Below are positions 17,062 to 26,623 of a stretch of 64,000 nucleotides of DNA, piece by piece. The notes under the pieces are model-generated. The model searched no databases, was not told the origin of the DNA, and saw only the letters and a list, made by a program, of their open reading frames with translations. The stretch is taken from assembly GCF_000428845.1 (NCBI RefSeq), contig NZ_AUAS01000005.1:124001-188000 (forward strand), in the 5' to 3' direction. The translations under genes were made by a program, and so were the position numbers. The stretch is from Dyadobacter alkalitolerans DSM 23607 (GTDB taxonomy: Bacteria; Bacteroidota; Bacteroidia; Cytophagales; Spirosomataceae). Positions within the stretch are counted from its first letter, which is position 1. The number at the start of each line of letters is the position of its first letter.

Positions 17062-18486
17062 TTATTTGGTTTCCGGATAGCCTTTTTGGAGGAGCATGGC
17101 TAGTTCATTGACGGTGATAATGTAGGTGCTTTCTTTGGCAAGGTTCGTGAATTCGTTGGGGTCTTTCTGGTGGTCGTATAATTCTACGCCTGCTTTGCCT
17201 CCATCCCATTCCGTGTAACGGAAGCGCTCCGTTCTTACGCTGCGGCCGATAATTTTATCCCGGCGAACTTGGGTGTAAGCAGCTTTATCCCAAATGCCAT
17301 CCGGATTCTTGAGTAATGATGCCAGACTTTTGCCGCCGAGTTTTTGGGTAGGCGTTAGTCCGCAGAGCTCAGCTAATGTTGGATAAATGTCTAACAATTC
17401 CACGGTCCTGCCCGATGCCTTTCCAGCAGTTCCGCCCGGCACTGAGAAGATTAATGGAACGTGCGCAGCATTTTCGAAAAGGCTCTGTTTCATCCACTGG
17501 CCGTGCTGGCCTACATTATAACCGTGATCGCTCCACAAAACGATGATCGTTTTGTTTGTTAGTTTCAACCGGTCCAGTTCGTCCAGCACCCTTCCTACTT
17601 GCGCATCCATGAATGAAATAGATGCATAATAGGCGCGCAATGCCTCTTTTCTTTGCGCTACTGAAAGGCCTAAATGTGCCGGTTTGGTAGAAATTGCTGC
17701 TTCCGGAACGTCGTCTAGGTCATTTTGAATTTCCTTTGGAAGTGGGATTGATGCCAGCGGATATTGGTCAAAATATTTTTTTGGCGCTACATAAGGCGAG
17801 TGCGGACGATAAAAACCAACCGCCAGGAAAAACGGCCCAGCCTTCTTTTCCTTCAATAATTTTATAGCCTCGCTCGCAACCATTCCATCTGTCTGCTCTT
17901 CATCCGCTCCTTCGCTAGCATGCCAGGCGAGTGCGCTGCCAAGGCTTTGGGCCGGTGTCAGATTTTTAACTAATGATTCTTCGGTTTTGTCACGCCCTTT
18001 TGGGTTGATCTTTCGGTCCCAGGAAATAGGGTCGTCCAGACCGTCCGTCCCGATCTGCCCTGGAACGCCGTAATGATATATTTTCCCGACTCGGGCGCTG
18101 TAATAATCGTTGTTCTTAAATAGCTGCGGCAATGTTACCACGTTGGGAAGATTCTTGCGGAAGTGTGTTTGCAGTTCGTACACCTTGGTAACATCAGGTC
18201 GCTGGCCGGTTAGGAGGGAAGAGCGACTCGGGCTGCAAAGTGGGAATTGAGTGTAAGCTTTGTCAAATTTCACCCCGCGTTTGGCAAGGCGGTCAATGTT
18301 CGGCGTTTTGACAAATTTATTTCCATAGCAACCTAAATCCGTGTTTAAATCATCAACTGCGATAAAAAGAACATTCAGCTTCCTTTCTGCCTTTCCTTTT
18401 TCTTCTTCTGCTGCGTAGCTTTTTTTAACAATACCGCCAGAAAATGTGCAGACAAAAAACGCGGAAACGAAATATCTTTTTATCAT
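17062..18486 (-). CDS. Secreted sulfatase, iduronate-2-sulfatase-like
   Basis: A 474-residue arylsulfatase-family enzyme with an N-terminal signal segment (residues 1-25). The metal-binding start VLFIAVDDLNTDLGCYG matches the iduronate-sulfatase branch. C84 in LCSPSRSSLLTG is the residue converted to formylglycine by a maturase; no maturase gene is in the window. WSDHGYNVGQHGQW near residue 320 supplies further metal and substrate ligands. It hydrolyses sulfate esters, probably on sulfated polysaccharides outside the cytoplasm. It follows the VapBC pair on the same strand with a 46-bp gap but is probably independent. The exact sugar is not predictable. Confidence 0.87.
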   Translation of the reverse strand: MIKRYFVSAFFVCTFSGGIVKKSYAAEEEKGKAERKLNVLFIAVDDLNTDLGCYGNKFVKTPNIDRLAKRGVKFDKAYTQFPLCSPSRSSLLTGQRPDVTKVYELQTHFRKNLPNVVTLPQLFKNNDYYSARVGKIYHYGVPGQIGTDGLDDPISWDRKINPKGRDKTEESLVKNLTPAQSLGSALAWHASEGADEEQTDGMVASEAIKLLKEKKAGPFFLAVGFYRPHSPYVAPKKYFDQYPLASIPLPKEIQNDLDDVPEAAISTKPAHLGLSVAQRKEALRAYYASISFMDAQVGRVLDELDRLKLTNKTIIVLWSDHGYNVGQHGQWMKQSLFENAAHVPLIFSVPGGTAGKASGRTVELLDIYPTLAELCGLTPTQKLGGKSLASLLKNPDGIWDKAAYTQVRRDKIIGRSVRTERFRYTEWDGGKAGVELYDHQKDPNEFTNLAKESTYIITVNELAMLLQKGYPETK

Positions 18487-18532
18487 CGGTTTTAGGTTTA
18501 GTTTAAACTTGCTTTACGCCCAGTGTACCCTC

Positions 18533-18931
18533 TCACCAAACGACTTTCAATCCCTCCGAAGCATATTTACGAATGTTCTCATCATCGCTGATCAATGTAT
18601 ACTTATGGCAAAGCGCCTGCCAAATGAGCATTCTGTCGAACGGGTCTTTGTGGTAGGTTGCTGTAAGCTGATGGAAACTGCTTGTTTCACTCGCACTCAG
18701 GTTCAAGATGCTAAATCCCGCTCCTTCACAAATGTCGGGCATTAAGGATGGACTTGTCTCTCCTATCCGGAGTTTGCCCGAACTCACTTTAATAGATATT
18801 TCCCAAAAGCTTATGGAGCTTACCAGTATCTTGTTGTCACTACTGGACAATATTTCCTTAACGCGCCCGGTTAATTTTTCAGTTTCAAAAAATGCCCAGA
18901 GTAAAATGTGTGTGTCTAATAGGTAGGTCAT
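18533..18931 (-). CDS. PIN-domain toxin, VapC type
   Basis: A 132-residue PIN nuclease. The acidic residues that bind metal are visible: D6 in LLDTHILLW, E44 in FWEISIK and DPFDRMLIWQA further on. Such toxins cleave RNA, often tRNA, and are blocked by a partner antitoxin. The start ATG overlaps the antitoxin stop (TGA) in ATGA, the classical arrangement for coupled synthesis. This subgroup is known to be chromosomal and widely transferred. Target unknown. Confidence 0.85.
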   Translation of the reverse strand: MTYLLDTHILLWAFFETEKLTGRVKEILSSSDNKILVSSISFWEISIKVSSGKLRIGETSPSLMPDICEGAGFSILNLSASETSSFHQLTATYHKDPFDRMLIWQALCHKYTLISDDENIRKYASEGLKVVW

Positions 18932-19161
18932 ATTCCGAATTCTTCATCAGTTGTAATTTTAAAATCATCACTCATAAAGAATTCTCCTTTGCCTTGAAGT
19001 ACCCCTAATTTTCTTGGTTCTTTTTGTACATCATTCGGTACGAGCAGCGCCTTTACTTCCTTACTTCTTCCGTAAGTAATACCAATCTTTTCTCCCTTTT
19101 CGACGTCTTTCAGGACTTGGGAAAAATGTGTCTTGAATTCTCCAACAGTCATTGTTTTCAT
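18928..19161 (-). CDS. Phd/YefM-type antitoxin
   Basis: A 77-residue antitoxin from the ATG at 19161 (MKTMTVGEFKTHFSQVLKDV); a start at 19179 would add six residues. The N-terminal half has the Phd/YefM DNA-binding fold, with the family pattern VGEFKTHFSQVL and KVGI/T-like strands; the acidic C-terminus (DDFKITTDEEFGI) would wrap the toxin. It is followed with a 4-bp overlap by the PIN toxin gene. It is expected to repress its own promoter. Confidence 0.83.
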   Translation of the reverse strand: MKTMTVGEFKTHFSQVLKDVEKGEKIGITYGRSKEVKALLVPNDVQKEPRKLGVLQGKGEFFMSDDFKITTDEEFGI

Positions 19162-19244
19162 AATCAGCTTTTTAATCAAATATAAAGTTTATTTGTCAAG
19201 TTGTCAAGTTGCTTATGTAATGAGCGTTGAGCTTTGGATCTGTA

Positions 19245-20114
19245 TCAGTCTAACTTTTTTGTTAACGCATTCAACGCTGCCTCCGTGGGCGTTGATGAGC
19301 GGATTCCTTCATCCGGTATTTTGGCTTTGGCAGTCCAGGCAATAGCGTTCAGGACTACTTTTCTGAAATTATCATTGCCCCAGTTCTTGTGCATATGCCC
19401 GCCTGAAAACCCAAACCCGCGACCACCGTCTGGTCTTTCCAATGCCCAGGCCACAGGTTGCAGCTCTTTTTTGGTAAGCACTGCTTCGCGAACGGCCGGA
19501 TTATTAGAGTGCGTTCCGTCCTTTCCTTTTAATGTAGATTCTGGCGGTAAGGCTTGCAAAATCGGAGTTATATTTTTCATCCCATCGGCAAAACGCATGT
19601 GATAATACCATTCGTCTGTGATGGAAAATGGCTTTACGCCATTAGTGATCGGGTGGTCAGGAAAAGTGGAAAAAGCAGCTTCCCAGACCGGGTTAACCGA
19701 CCAATTTATCTCAAAATAACCCCCTATCCAATCCTTAAAGTGATTTCCAACGTCTCCCGCCGGGACTTCAAGCGAGAAATGCAGCATTACCAACCCAACT
19801 CCCTTTTTCATCAACCGGTCCATTTCTGCCAGATGCGGAATCAACAAATGATCGCCTCCCCCATCCGCATAAATCACAATCGCATCGGCATCATTTAAGA
19901 CAGCACGGTCCTTTGGCCAACCACTTTGAAGCAGCACAGCATTCACGCCCGGTAATCCTTCTTTGATGGATTTCACAAGCAATGTGCTGCCGCCCTGGTG
20001 CTCATGCTCTCCTTTACCGTGGCTGTCAGGCCCGGCGATGAAGACAATTTTTTGGGCCAAAATATGACCACTCACGAAGGCCAGTAATAATGTGATTTTG
20101 AGTATCCGCTTCAT
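19245..20114 (-). CDS. ThuA-domain protein, secreted
   Basis: A 289-residue protein with a signal peptide (residues 1-20, ending in ILAQ). The rest matches the ThuA fold, a class I glutamine-amidotransferase-like domain: VFIAGPDSHGKGEHEHQGG near the start, ADAIVIYADGGGDHL, then MLHFSLEVPAGD and FGFSGGHMHKNW. ThuA domains occur in sugar-degradation loci in Bacteroidota and Planctomycetes; their reaction is poorly known. It stands between a toxin-antitoxin pair and the M1 peptidase and may belong with the nearby sulfatase in glycan use, which is inference. Confidence 0.75.
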   Translation of the reverse strand: MKRILKITLLLAFVSGHILAQKIVFIAGPDSHGKGEHEHQGGSTLLVKSIKEGLPGVNAVLLQSGWPKDRAVLNDADAIVIYADGGGDHLLIPHLAEMDRLMKKGVGLVMLHFSLEVPAGDVGNHFKDWIGGYFEINWSVNPVWEAAFSTFPDHPITNGVKPFSITDEWYYHMRFADGMKNITPILQALPPESTLKGKDGTHSNNPAVREAVLTKKELQPVAWALERPDGGRGFGFSGGHMHKNWGNDNFRKVVLNAIAWTAKAKIPDEGIRSSTPTEAALNALTKKLD

Positions 20115-20167
20115 CCTCGTATATAGTCGGTTATGAATACAGCTGGTAAAAAATCACGCCATGCACA

Positions 20168-21912
20168 TTATTCCTTCATGAATCTTACCGCCTTAATGCT
20201 TTTATTAACAACATCTTCGACCTGCAAAATGTACACTCCGTGCTGCAATGCCGAAACAGGGATGGAATTGCTATTTGACTGGGAAACATGTTCCAATCGC
20301 TCTAAATGGCCTTCTGCATTGTAAATCGAAACATTCATTTCGCCCCGATTTTCCCCGTTCGTTCTGAAATGCAGCACGGCAAGGGCAATTTGAAAAACCC
20401 AACAGAAGCATGAGAAGTCGACTGGCTAACCTTGATCTGGACATTATTGCCATCAGGGAACCACTGCACTTTATAAGACGGATAGCCTTCACCGATGAAC
20501 CACTGGTCGAAAAAATATGTCAGGTCCTTTCCGCTAACGGCTTCCAGGTGGCTTTTAAGATCATTGGTCGTAGCGAAGCCGTAAGCCAGTGCCGGATCTT
20601 GCAGATAATTTTTAACTCCTGAAAAAAACACTGCATCACTTAATATCCACCGGAGCATATATAGCAGGTACGAACCTTTTGCATAACTAAGCCTCTGATC
20701 GAAAATACGACCGACGCTATTTATATTATCGACCCAAACAGAGCCTCCATCTTGACTGGTTATGAAATCTATTTCTGTCTGCCTGCTAGACAATATATTT
20801 TCAGGGTATTTATTTTCTAAGTATATACCTGTTAAAAAAGAAGCAAAGCCTTCGTTAAGCCAAATATCTTCCCAATTAGCGCATGTAATCTTATTGCCAA
20901 ACCATTGATGAGCAAGTTCATGCGCAATAAGTTGCTCGCTCATATTATACATAAACGAGCACGTCTGATGCTCCATGCCTCCTCCCCAATTAAACTGAAC
21001 ATGTGAGTACTTTTCTTTTAAAAATGGATAAGTGCCAAAAATCCCGCTGAAGAGCGTTAGTGCATTGATCGCATCTTGTGCTCCTTTCTCAAAGGACATT
21101 TTGCTCTCGGAATAGCAAAACGTTTGAACAGGCATTTCTAGATTTCCTGTTTTGAATTTGTCATTTATAACTAAATAATCACTTACAGCGAGACATATAA
21201 GGTAGGTGGCAATAGGATATCTATGCTTCCAATGAGTAACGATTTTACCACTTGGTAGGAGAATCTCACCTTGTAGCATTCCATTAGACACCGCTTTGAA
21301 TGGTGACGGATGTGTAATAAATACGTCTAAAGAATCTGCCTTATCATTTAATCCATTTTTGCAAGGCCACCAATCACTGCTGCCATACGGTTCGCTCAAA
21401 GTCCAAAGAACTGGTGATAGCGGTAGTGCATTTCCGTGAAGAGATGTTTCAAATGAACCCATCCCAGCTGATGGAGGAATTCCTTTGTAAGTCACCGTTA
21501 TAGAATCAGTCACACCTTTTTGAAGTGGCACGGGAAAACTAATATCTATTTTGTTATTCACATGTGATACAGACAAAGGCTCATCTTGTCTTAACACGGA
21601 CAGAACAGTGAGGTTATTTACCAGGTCAAGTGAAATAACATTCGAAGCCAATGTCATTTTAAAGTATATAGTGACTTTGCCTTTCACATATCTTAACGCA
21701 GGGTCAATATCCCATTCACAACGATAATATTTGACGTCGAAATTCTGTGAAGCGCTTGTTCGAGCATTTATTAGGTCACCTTCTAGCCTTCGCTGAAACC
21801 CTTTTTGCTCCTTATGGGAAATGCTTTCTAAATCTTCAAGATAGCTCTTGCTGAGCTGCGCTCGTGCCCAACAAGGGACAACAAGTAAGACTAACACCAG
21901 AATTGTTCTCAT
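20168..21912 (-). pseudogene. M1 metallopeptidase with out-of-frame T9SS sorting domain
   Basis: The main frame (20335-21912, 525 residues) is an aminopeptidase-N-like protease with a signal peptide (1-19). GGMEHQ (311-316) is the exopeptidase motif, and H331-E332-H335 with E354 (HELAHQWFG, NEGF) is the zinc site. After FKLPLP the frame runs into 13 unrelated residues and a stop. In another frame the next bases read VLHFRTNGENRGEM, then a full type A sorting domain to 20168 (GVYILQVEDVVNKSIKAVRF). Adding one base near 20377 would join them into about 580 residues. No slippery heptamer is visible. So this is a one-base deletion or a sequence error; the peptidase core itself is intact, but it should fail type IX export. 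The DNA looks AT-richer than its neighbours. Confidence 0.8.
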
Positions 21913-22088
21913 AAGCGATTTGTTTAGTCAATGGTGGTAATTCAGACATTGAAACTTTTCGCTAAAATGAGTAAAAGGATGCTGCTAACGAGAAATGGTT
22001 TACCCAGTGACCATATGAATTTTTCTAACGGTAATAAACTGCGCCTGGACCGACAACATGTACGCAGCAGAGGAGGGTTATTACGGCA

Positions 22089-22295
22089 TTAATCCAAGGC
22101 GTCGTTTAATTGAATTGTATAAACTCCGTCATCGCCTTTTTCGGGCAGCGACATTTCAAGTCCTTCGCTTTTATTGACCCGCAAATAATTCTCGACAGCC
22201 AGGATCGCTTCATCCTCAGATGCAACATTGGATACAGAAAGCGTAACTCCCGACTTAACAGATCCCGAAGGATCCAGATTTTTGATATTTGGCAT
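22089..22295 (-). CDS. Small hypothetical protein
   Basis: A 68-residue protein of no recognised family. It is acidic, lacks a signal peptide and membrane segment, and alternates likely strands and one helix (EDEAILAVENYL). It has a normal ATG and stop, and is not overlapped by a better frame. It is monocistronic on the minus strand, 93 bp from its nearest neighbour upstream. Coding status is plausible from amino-acid composition only. Confidence 0.45.
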   Translation of the reverse strand: MPNIKNLDPSGSVKSGVTLSVSNVASEDEAILAVENYLRVNKSEGLEMSLPEKGDDGVYTIQLNDALD

Positions 22296-22358
22296 AATGT
22301 TCTGTGTTTTTAGTGACGTTTATAAATTCCCGTACCAGATTTTGGATATAACAAAACA

Positions 22359-22376
22359 GCCCGCCGATGGGCGGGC
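22359..22376 (-). terminator. Intrinsic terminator of the Ser/Thr/Pro-rich gene
   Basis: GCCCGCC (22359-22365) pairs with GGCGGGC (22370-22376) around a 4-base loop. Read on the minus strand the stem is followed by a T-rich tail. It lies about 35 bp past the stop at 22411. Confidence 0.8.
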
Positions 22377-22410
22377 CGTTTATATTCAAAACCTAACTAT
22401 GTCTCAGCTA

Positions 22411-23034
22411 TTATTTCTGAGGAGTTGATGGTCTTGAAGTGCTGCTACCTGGAACTGTCGATGACGATGATGGCGTGGTAGTACTTCCCGGCACTGTTGA
22501 TGATGGGATAGTTGTACCCTGCGGAACAGTTGAAGGTTGTGTTGTATTGTTAGGAATGCTTGAAGCTGGCACATTGCTGTTTGGCGTTGTACCTGATGAT
22601 GGCTGCGTTGCGCTTCCAGGAATTGTTGTCGATGGCTGTGTAGTGGATGAACCCGGTGTAGTAGACGATCCTGGCACAGTGCTCGATGGCTGTGTAGTTC
22701 TGTCAGGCACAGTTCCCGGGGGAACTGATGATGGCCTGGTTGTAGAACCAGATGTGGTTGTCGACGGCTGCGTCGTCGAACCTGACTGGGTTGACGAACG
22801 AGGCTGTGTTGTTGAACCTGGCTGGCTCGATCCAGGTAAAGTTGATGGTTGCGTTGTGCTGCCGGGAACCGTTCTTGGTTGTGTTGACGAGCTGCCCGGC
22901 GTGGTCGACGGCTGCGTCGTGCTGGATGGCGAACTGCTTGACGATGAACCGCTTGATGGTGTTGTCGTTTGAGCAAATATAGCTGTTGACCCTAGTAATG
23001 CGATTCCTAATATGTTTAACTTTAAAGCTTTCAT
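22411..23034 (-). CDS. Secreted Ser/Thr/Pro-rich low-complexity protein
   Basis: A 207-residue protein with a signal peptide (residues 1-22, ending IFAQ). All the rest is low-complexity Ser, Thr, Pro, Gly and Gln built from loose TTQPST, PGSS and STVPGS units; no folded domain is visible. The pattern is that of a mucin-like or spacer region that could be heavily glycosylated, and a proline-rich wall-spanning or adhesive role is conceivable. The gene has its own terminator. It is divergent from a DUF899 gene across a region with two mirrored 14-bp sites. Reading frame choice is supported by the signal peptide; the opposite-strand frame over the same DNA is an artefact of the repeats. Confidence 0.75.
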   Translation of the reverse strand: MKALKLNILGIALLGSTAIFAQTTTPSSGSSSSSSPSSTTQPSTTPGSSSTQPRTVPGSTTQPSTLPGSSQPGSTTQPRSSTQSGSTTQPSTTTSGSTTRPSSVPPGTVPDRTTQPSSTVPGSSTTPGSSTTQPSTTIPGSATQPSSGTTPNSNVPASSIPNNTTQPSTVPQGTTIPSSTVPGSTTTPSSSSTVPGSSTSRPSTPQK

Positions 23035-23124
23035 GACAATTGGTTTTAGTGATGAATTTTGATTGTTTTACGACATTATAATGGGTAAGTAAAAAGAATC
23101 ATACCAATGCGGCACATCATTAAG

Positions 23125-23237
23125 CAAACTTCCCCAATTATCCCCGTGAAATCCGGCTCCACGTTTTTCTGTCCCAAACACCCCCCGGATTCGACGTTTT
23201 TACACACCCTTATTTACCCAATTATTGGGGAAGTTTG
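23125..23237. repeat. Two mirrored 14-bp sites in a divergent intergenic region
   Basis: CAAACTTCCCCAAT (23125-23138) and its exact inverse ATTGGGGAAGTTTG (23224-23237) are 85 bp apart. The second is part of the palindrome CCCAATTATTGGG (23217-23229). The region separates the Ser/Thr/Pro-rich gene from the DUF899 gene, so the sites look like operators, one nearer each start. No known consensus matches from memory. Confidence 0.55.
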
Positions 23238-23257
23238 TAAACAACAATCATATACAC

Positions 23258-24034
23258 ATGGAAAAACAGAATGAATTTTCAGCTGCTATCGCGACAGAAG
23301 GCACTGATAACCATCGCATTGTATCGCAGGAGAAATGGATTGAAGCACGGAAGCACCTGCTTAAAAAGGAAAAAGAACTCACACGGCTCAATGATGAGCT
23401 GGCCCGTCAGCGCCGTCAGCTGCCGTGGGTTGAGGTTAATAAGCACTATATATTTGAGAGCGAGCAGGGCCGGAAAACGTTATCCGACCTCTTTGATGGT
23501 AAAAGTCAGCTGATTATTTACCACTTCATGTTTGCGCCCGGCGACAAAGAAGGTTGCCCTGGCTGCTCGTTCCTGGCCGATCATATTGATGGTGCTAACC
23601 TGCACCTTGCCCATCACGATATTTCTGTTGTAGTCGTTTCCCGTGCTCCGTTGCAGGAATTATTGCCTTTTAAGAACCGCATGGAATGGAAGTTCGAGTG
23701 GGTTTCATCGTTCGGCAGCGATTTTAATTATGATTACTATGTCTCCTTTACCCCGGAGCAGCTCAATAACGGGTCGATTTATTACAATTATGAAAATTTA
23801 AAACACGATGACGGAACCGAGTCTCCGGGAACAAGTGTGTTTTTTAAGGATAAATCGGGCAACATTTATCACACTTATTCCAGTTATGCCCGCGGTGGCG
23901 ACATTCTGGTGGGTGCCCACAATTTCCTGGATATCACCCCAAAAGGCAGAAATGAAGACGGCGCCATGGATTGGATGCGGCATCACGATAAATACGATGA
24001 GTACAAAAAGGATAATAATTCCTGCTGCCATTAA
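23258..24034 (+). CDS. DUF899-family thioredoxin-like protein
   Basis: A 258-residue protein from the ATG at 23258 (MEKQNEF); an upstream in-frame start at 23225 lies inside the mirrored operator-like repeat and is unlikely. It matches the DUF899 (AhpC/TSA-like) pattern: a helical start, then LPWVEVNKHYIFES, and the cysteine pair in EGCPGCSFLADH, near where thioredoxin-like proteins have their active site. A conserved histidine-rich stretch follows (LHLAHHD). Function in the cell is not established; redox is inferred from the fold. It lies 32 bp upstream of the broken PQQ dehydrogenase gene on the same strand. Confidence 0.75.
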   Translation: MEKQNEFSAAIATEGTDNHRIVSQEKWIEARKHLLKKEKELTRLNDELARQRRQLPWVEVNKHYIFESEQGRKTLSDLFDGKSQLIIYHFMFAPGDKEGCPGCSFLADHIDGANLHLAHHDISVVVVSRAPLQELLPFKNRMEWKFEWVSSFGSDFNYDYYVSFTPEQLNNGSIYYNYENLKHDDGTESPGTSVFFKDKSGNIYHTYSSYARGGDILVGAHNFLDITPKGRNEDGAMDWMRHHDKYDEYKKDNNSCCH

Positions 24035-24066
24035 ATATAGATAGGGTTGAAATTATTTAAGTGTGC

Positions 24067-26195
24067 ATGCGAAAACTCACCTTATTACTGCCTGTTATCG
24101 CTTTCGCAGCCTTTGCAGCTTATCAAACGAAAGATGATGACCGCACCTGGGCTATCTATAAGGCCGATGCCGAAAGCACGAGTTACGCGCCGCTCGCTCA
24201 AATCAATACAGCCAATGTGCATCAGCTGCAACCTGCGTGGACCTTCGCACTGAGCGATATGAAGCCAGGATCCAGACCCGCGAACAGCGAATGCAATCCC
24301 ATTATTATCGATGGCGTAATGTACGCAACCTCAGCAAAACACCTCGTGTACGCCGTGGACGCAGGAACTGGAAAACAACTTTGGTCCTTTGACCCCTTTG
24401 ATGGGGCCGAAGGCGGCGGCGTGAGCCGTGGTGTCACTTATTGGGAAAATGGCGATGACAAACGAATACTGGTCACCGGCGGCGATATACTTTTCGCACT
24501 AAATGCACAGACTGGTAAGCCTATCCCAACGTTTGGGAAAGAAGGAAAAGTAAGCATGAATGTAGGCCTTAGGGACGATCCGGAAACTATTTCTGTGATT
24601 CCTACCAGTCCGGGAATTGTGTACAACGACCTGCTCATTATGGGTGCAGAAGTGTCGGAATTGTATGGTGCACAGCCCGGCTATATCCGCGCTTACAATT
24701 GCATGACGGGTAAGTTGGAATGGACCTTTCACACCATTCCGCTACCAGGAGAGCCTGGCTATGAAACCTGGCCGAAGGACGCTTATAAATATGCAGGCGG
24801 TGTGAACGATTGGGCAGGAATGAGCCTGGACACAAAACGAGGCATTGTTTTTCTCGCATTGGGCTCCCCCAGCTACGATTTTTACGGAGCCGACCGGAAA
24901 GGAAACAATTTATATGCCAACAGCGTCGTGGCGCTCGATGCTGCAACTGGCAAATAAATTTGGCATTATCAGCTCGTGCATCACGATCTTTGGGATTACG
25001 ATCTGCCGGCTCCGCCCAATCTTGTAACCGTAGCGCGGGCTGGCAAAAATGTGGATGCAGTTGCCCAGGTTACCAAGCACGGATTTGTTTTTGTTTTTAA
25101 CCGAGAAACCGGTGAGCCACTCTTCCCGATCGAGGAGCGAAAAGTGCCTGCTTCCCACATTCCCGGCGAAGTGGCGTCGCCTACCCAGCCGTTCCCGATC
25201 AAACCCAAACCATTTGCAAGACAATGGATGACCGAAGCTGATCTGACGCACTATTCAGATGCAGGCCGGGATTCTATTCGCAAAAAATTCAGGTCCATGC
25301 GATATGAAGGACTTTTCACCCCACCCGACCTGAAAGGCACGTTAATGCTACCCGGCAGCCGCGGTGGGGCAGAATGGGGCGGGGCGGCATATGACCCGTT
25401 GACTTCTGTTCTTTTTGTCAAATCAAATGATTCGCCGGAAATCCAGTCGATGAAGAAGGTGGACGAAGAAAAGGAAGCCAAGGATCAGACGGTTTTTGAA
25501 CAAGGAAATCCGTTTATATGACCTACTGCGTGGCATGTCATGGCAAAGACAAAAACGGTGACGAGCCGAATTATCCCTCCCTGATCGGCCTGAAAAACCG
25601 GATGACACCGGAGGCAGCATTGGGTAAGATCAAAAAAGGTGGGGGGAAAATGCCTGCATTCGCCAGCGTAGTGAAAGGTAAGGAAAAGGGAATCATTGCA
25701 TTCCTTTATGAACGCGAACAAAACTCGGGCAAAGTCAGTAAAATGGAAACTGGTCAGACCAAAGCCGGGGCTGATAAATATCTCAACCTGACTGCATACG
25801 GGCATTTCCGCGATCCGGACGGCAACCCAACGCTTCGCCCGCCATGGGGCACATTGAATGCGATTAATCTCACAACCGGGAATTATGAATGGCAGATCCC
25901 ACTCGGAAATAACGAACGGCTACGCGCCAAGGATGCGCAAGAAACGGGACAGGATGGCTCTGCAGGGCCCATCGTAACCGCCGGCGGGCTCATTTTCATC
26001 AGCGGCACCCATGATAAAAAGCTCCACGCGATCGACAAAAAAACCGGAAAGATCCTTTGGGAAACCCTCCTACCCGGCGTCGCCAATGCAACTGCCTGCT
26101 CTTACATGCATAAGGGCAAGCAATATGTTGCATTGTCGGTGGGCGGAACGAAGGAAAACCCATCGGGTTCTATCATGGCGTTCGCGTTGCCTTAA
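24067..26195 (+). pseudogene. PQQ-dependent dehydrogenase with cytochrome c domain, disrupted
   Basis: The intact product would be about 709 residues: a signal segment, a quinoprotein beta-propeller with tryptophan-docking repeats (LYAVDAGTGKQLWSF), and an inserted cytochrome c domain with CVACH haem motif. The start is the ATG at 24067. Two lesions break it. At 24955-24957 an in-frame TAA interrupts ATGK-stop-IWHYQLVHHDLWDYD, which otherwise continues in the same frame. Near 25504-25508 one base is missing: the frame goes from FEQG to stop, whereas reading GGN-AAA-TCC-GTT gives KSVYMTYCVACHG. The family oxidises sugars or alcohols in the periplasm and passes electrons to the haem. No PQQ biosynthesis genes are nearby. 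The last base overlaps the DoxX gene end-to-end. Confidence 0.85.
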
Positions 26196-26566
26196 TACCA
26201 GGCAGCTTTTTCAGCATTCGAACCTGGCAGAAAAATGCTGCTATCGCGCAGGAATGCCGCAACCCAGATCAAAATCATCGGAAGCAATGCATTGAATGGT
26301 GTCCCGTGAGAAAGTTCGGTGGCCAGGGCCCCGGCAAAGTAGCAGGATAGCAGAATAAAGCCAATCTTCATTGTTTTCGGGTAAATAAATAATGCTGTAA
26401 AGCCGATTTCCATCAACCCGAGCGGAACGCGGTAATCGCCCACACCAACCTTCGCTAATGTACTGACAACCTCTTCGCTTCCTGATAATTTCATGACCCC
26501 GCTCATAACGACAAGCGCGCTGGCGACTATTGTTACTCCAATGGTGGTAATTCTCTTTGCTTTCAT
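26192..26566 (-). CDS. DoxX-like membrane protein
   Basis: A 124-residue protein with four hydrophobic segments, matching the DoxX-like family (VVMSGVMKLSGSEEVVSTLAKVG, then an LGLMEIG helix and FAGALATEL). Such proteins often accompany quinone or redox enzymes and are sometimes controlled by HxlR regulators, as the neighbouring divergent gene suggests. Start ATG at 26566, 100 bp from the HxlR start. Its stop overlaps the stop of the broken PQQ gene by 4 bp on the other strand. Function unknown. Confidence 0.78.
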   Translation of the reverse strand: MKAKRITTIGVTIVASALVVMSGVMKLSGSEEVVSTLAKVGVGDYRVPLGLMEIGFTALFIYPKTMKIGFILLSCYFAGALATELSHGTPFNALLPMILIWVAAFLRDSSIFLPGSNAEKAAWY

Positions 26567-26623
26567 AATTGTTTTATTTTCAGCAAAAATAGATACCTTT
26601 ACTTACGAATATATAGTAATATA

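Noticed and set aside
20335-20377. Programmed ribosomal frameshift in the M1 peptidase
   Set aside because: No slippery heptamer or downstream structure was seen around the junction, so a one-base loss or sequence error is preferred.
22439-22972. Long open frame on the plus strand opposite the Ser/Thr/Pro-rich gene
   Set aside because: It consists of Val/Asp/Gly repeats that mirror the minus-strand repeats and has no signal peptide or known domain; the minus frame has both a signal peptide and a terminator.
22439-22980. Repetitive DNA that might be taken for a CRISPR or direct-repeat array
   Set aside because: The repeats are irregular, have no constant spacer length and encode Ser/Thr/Pro units in one frame.
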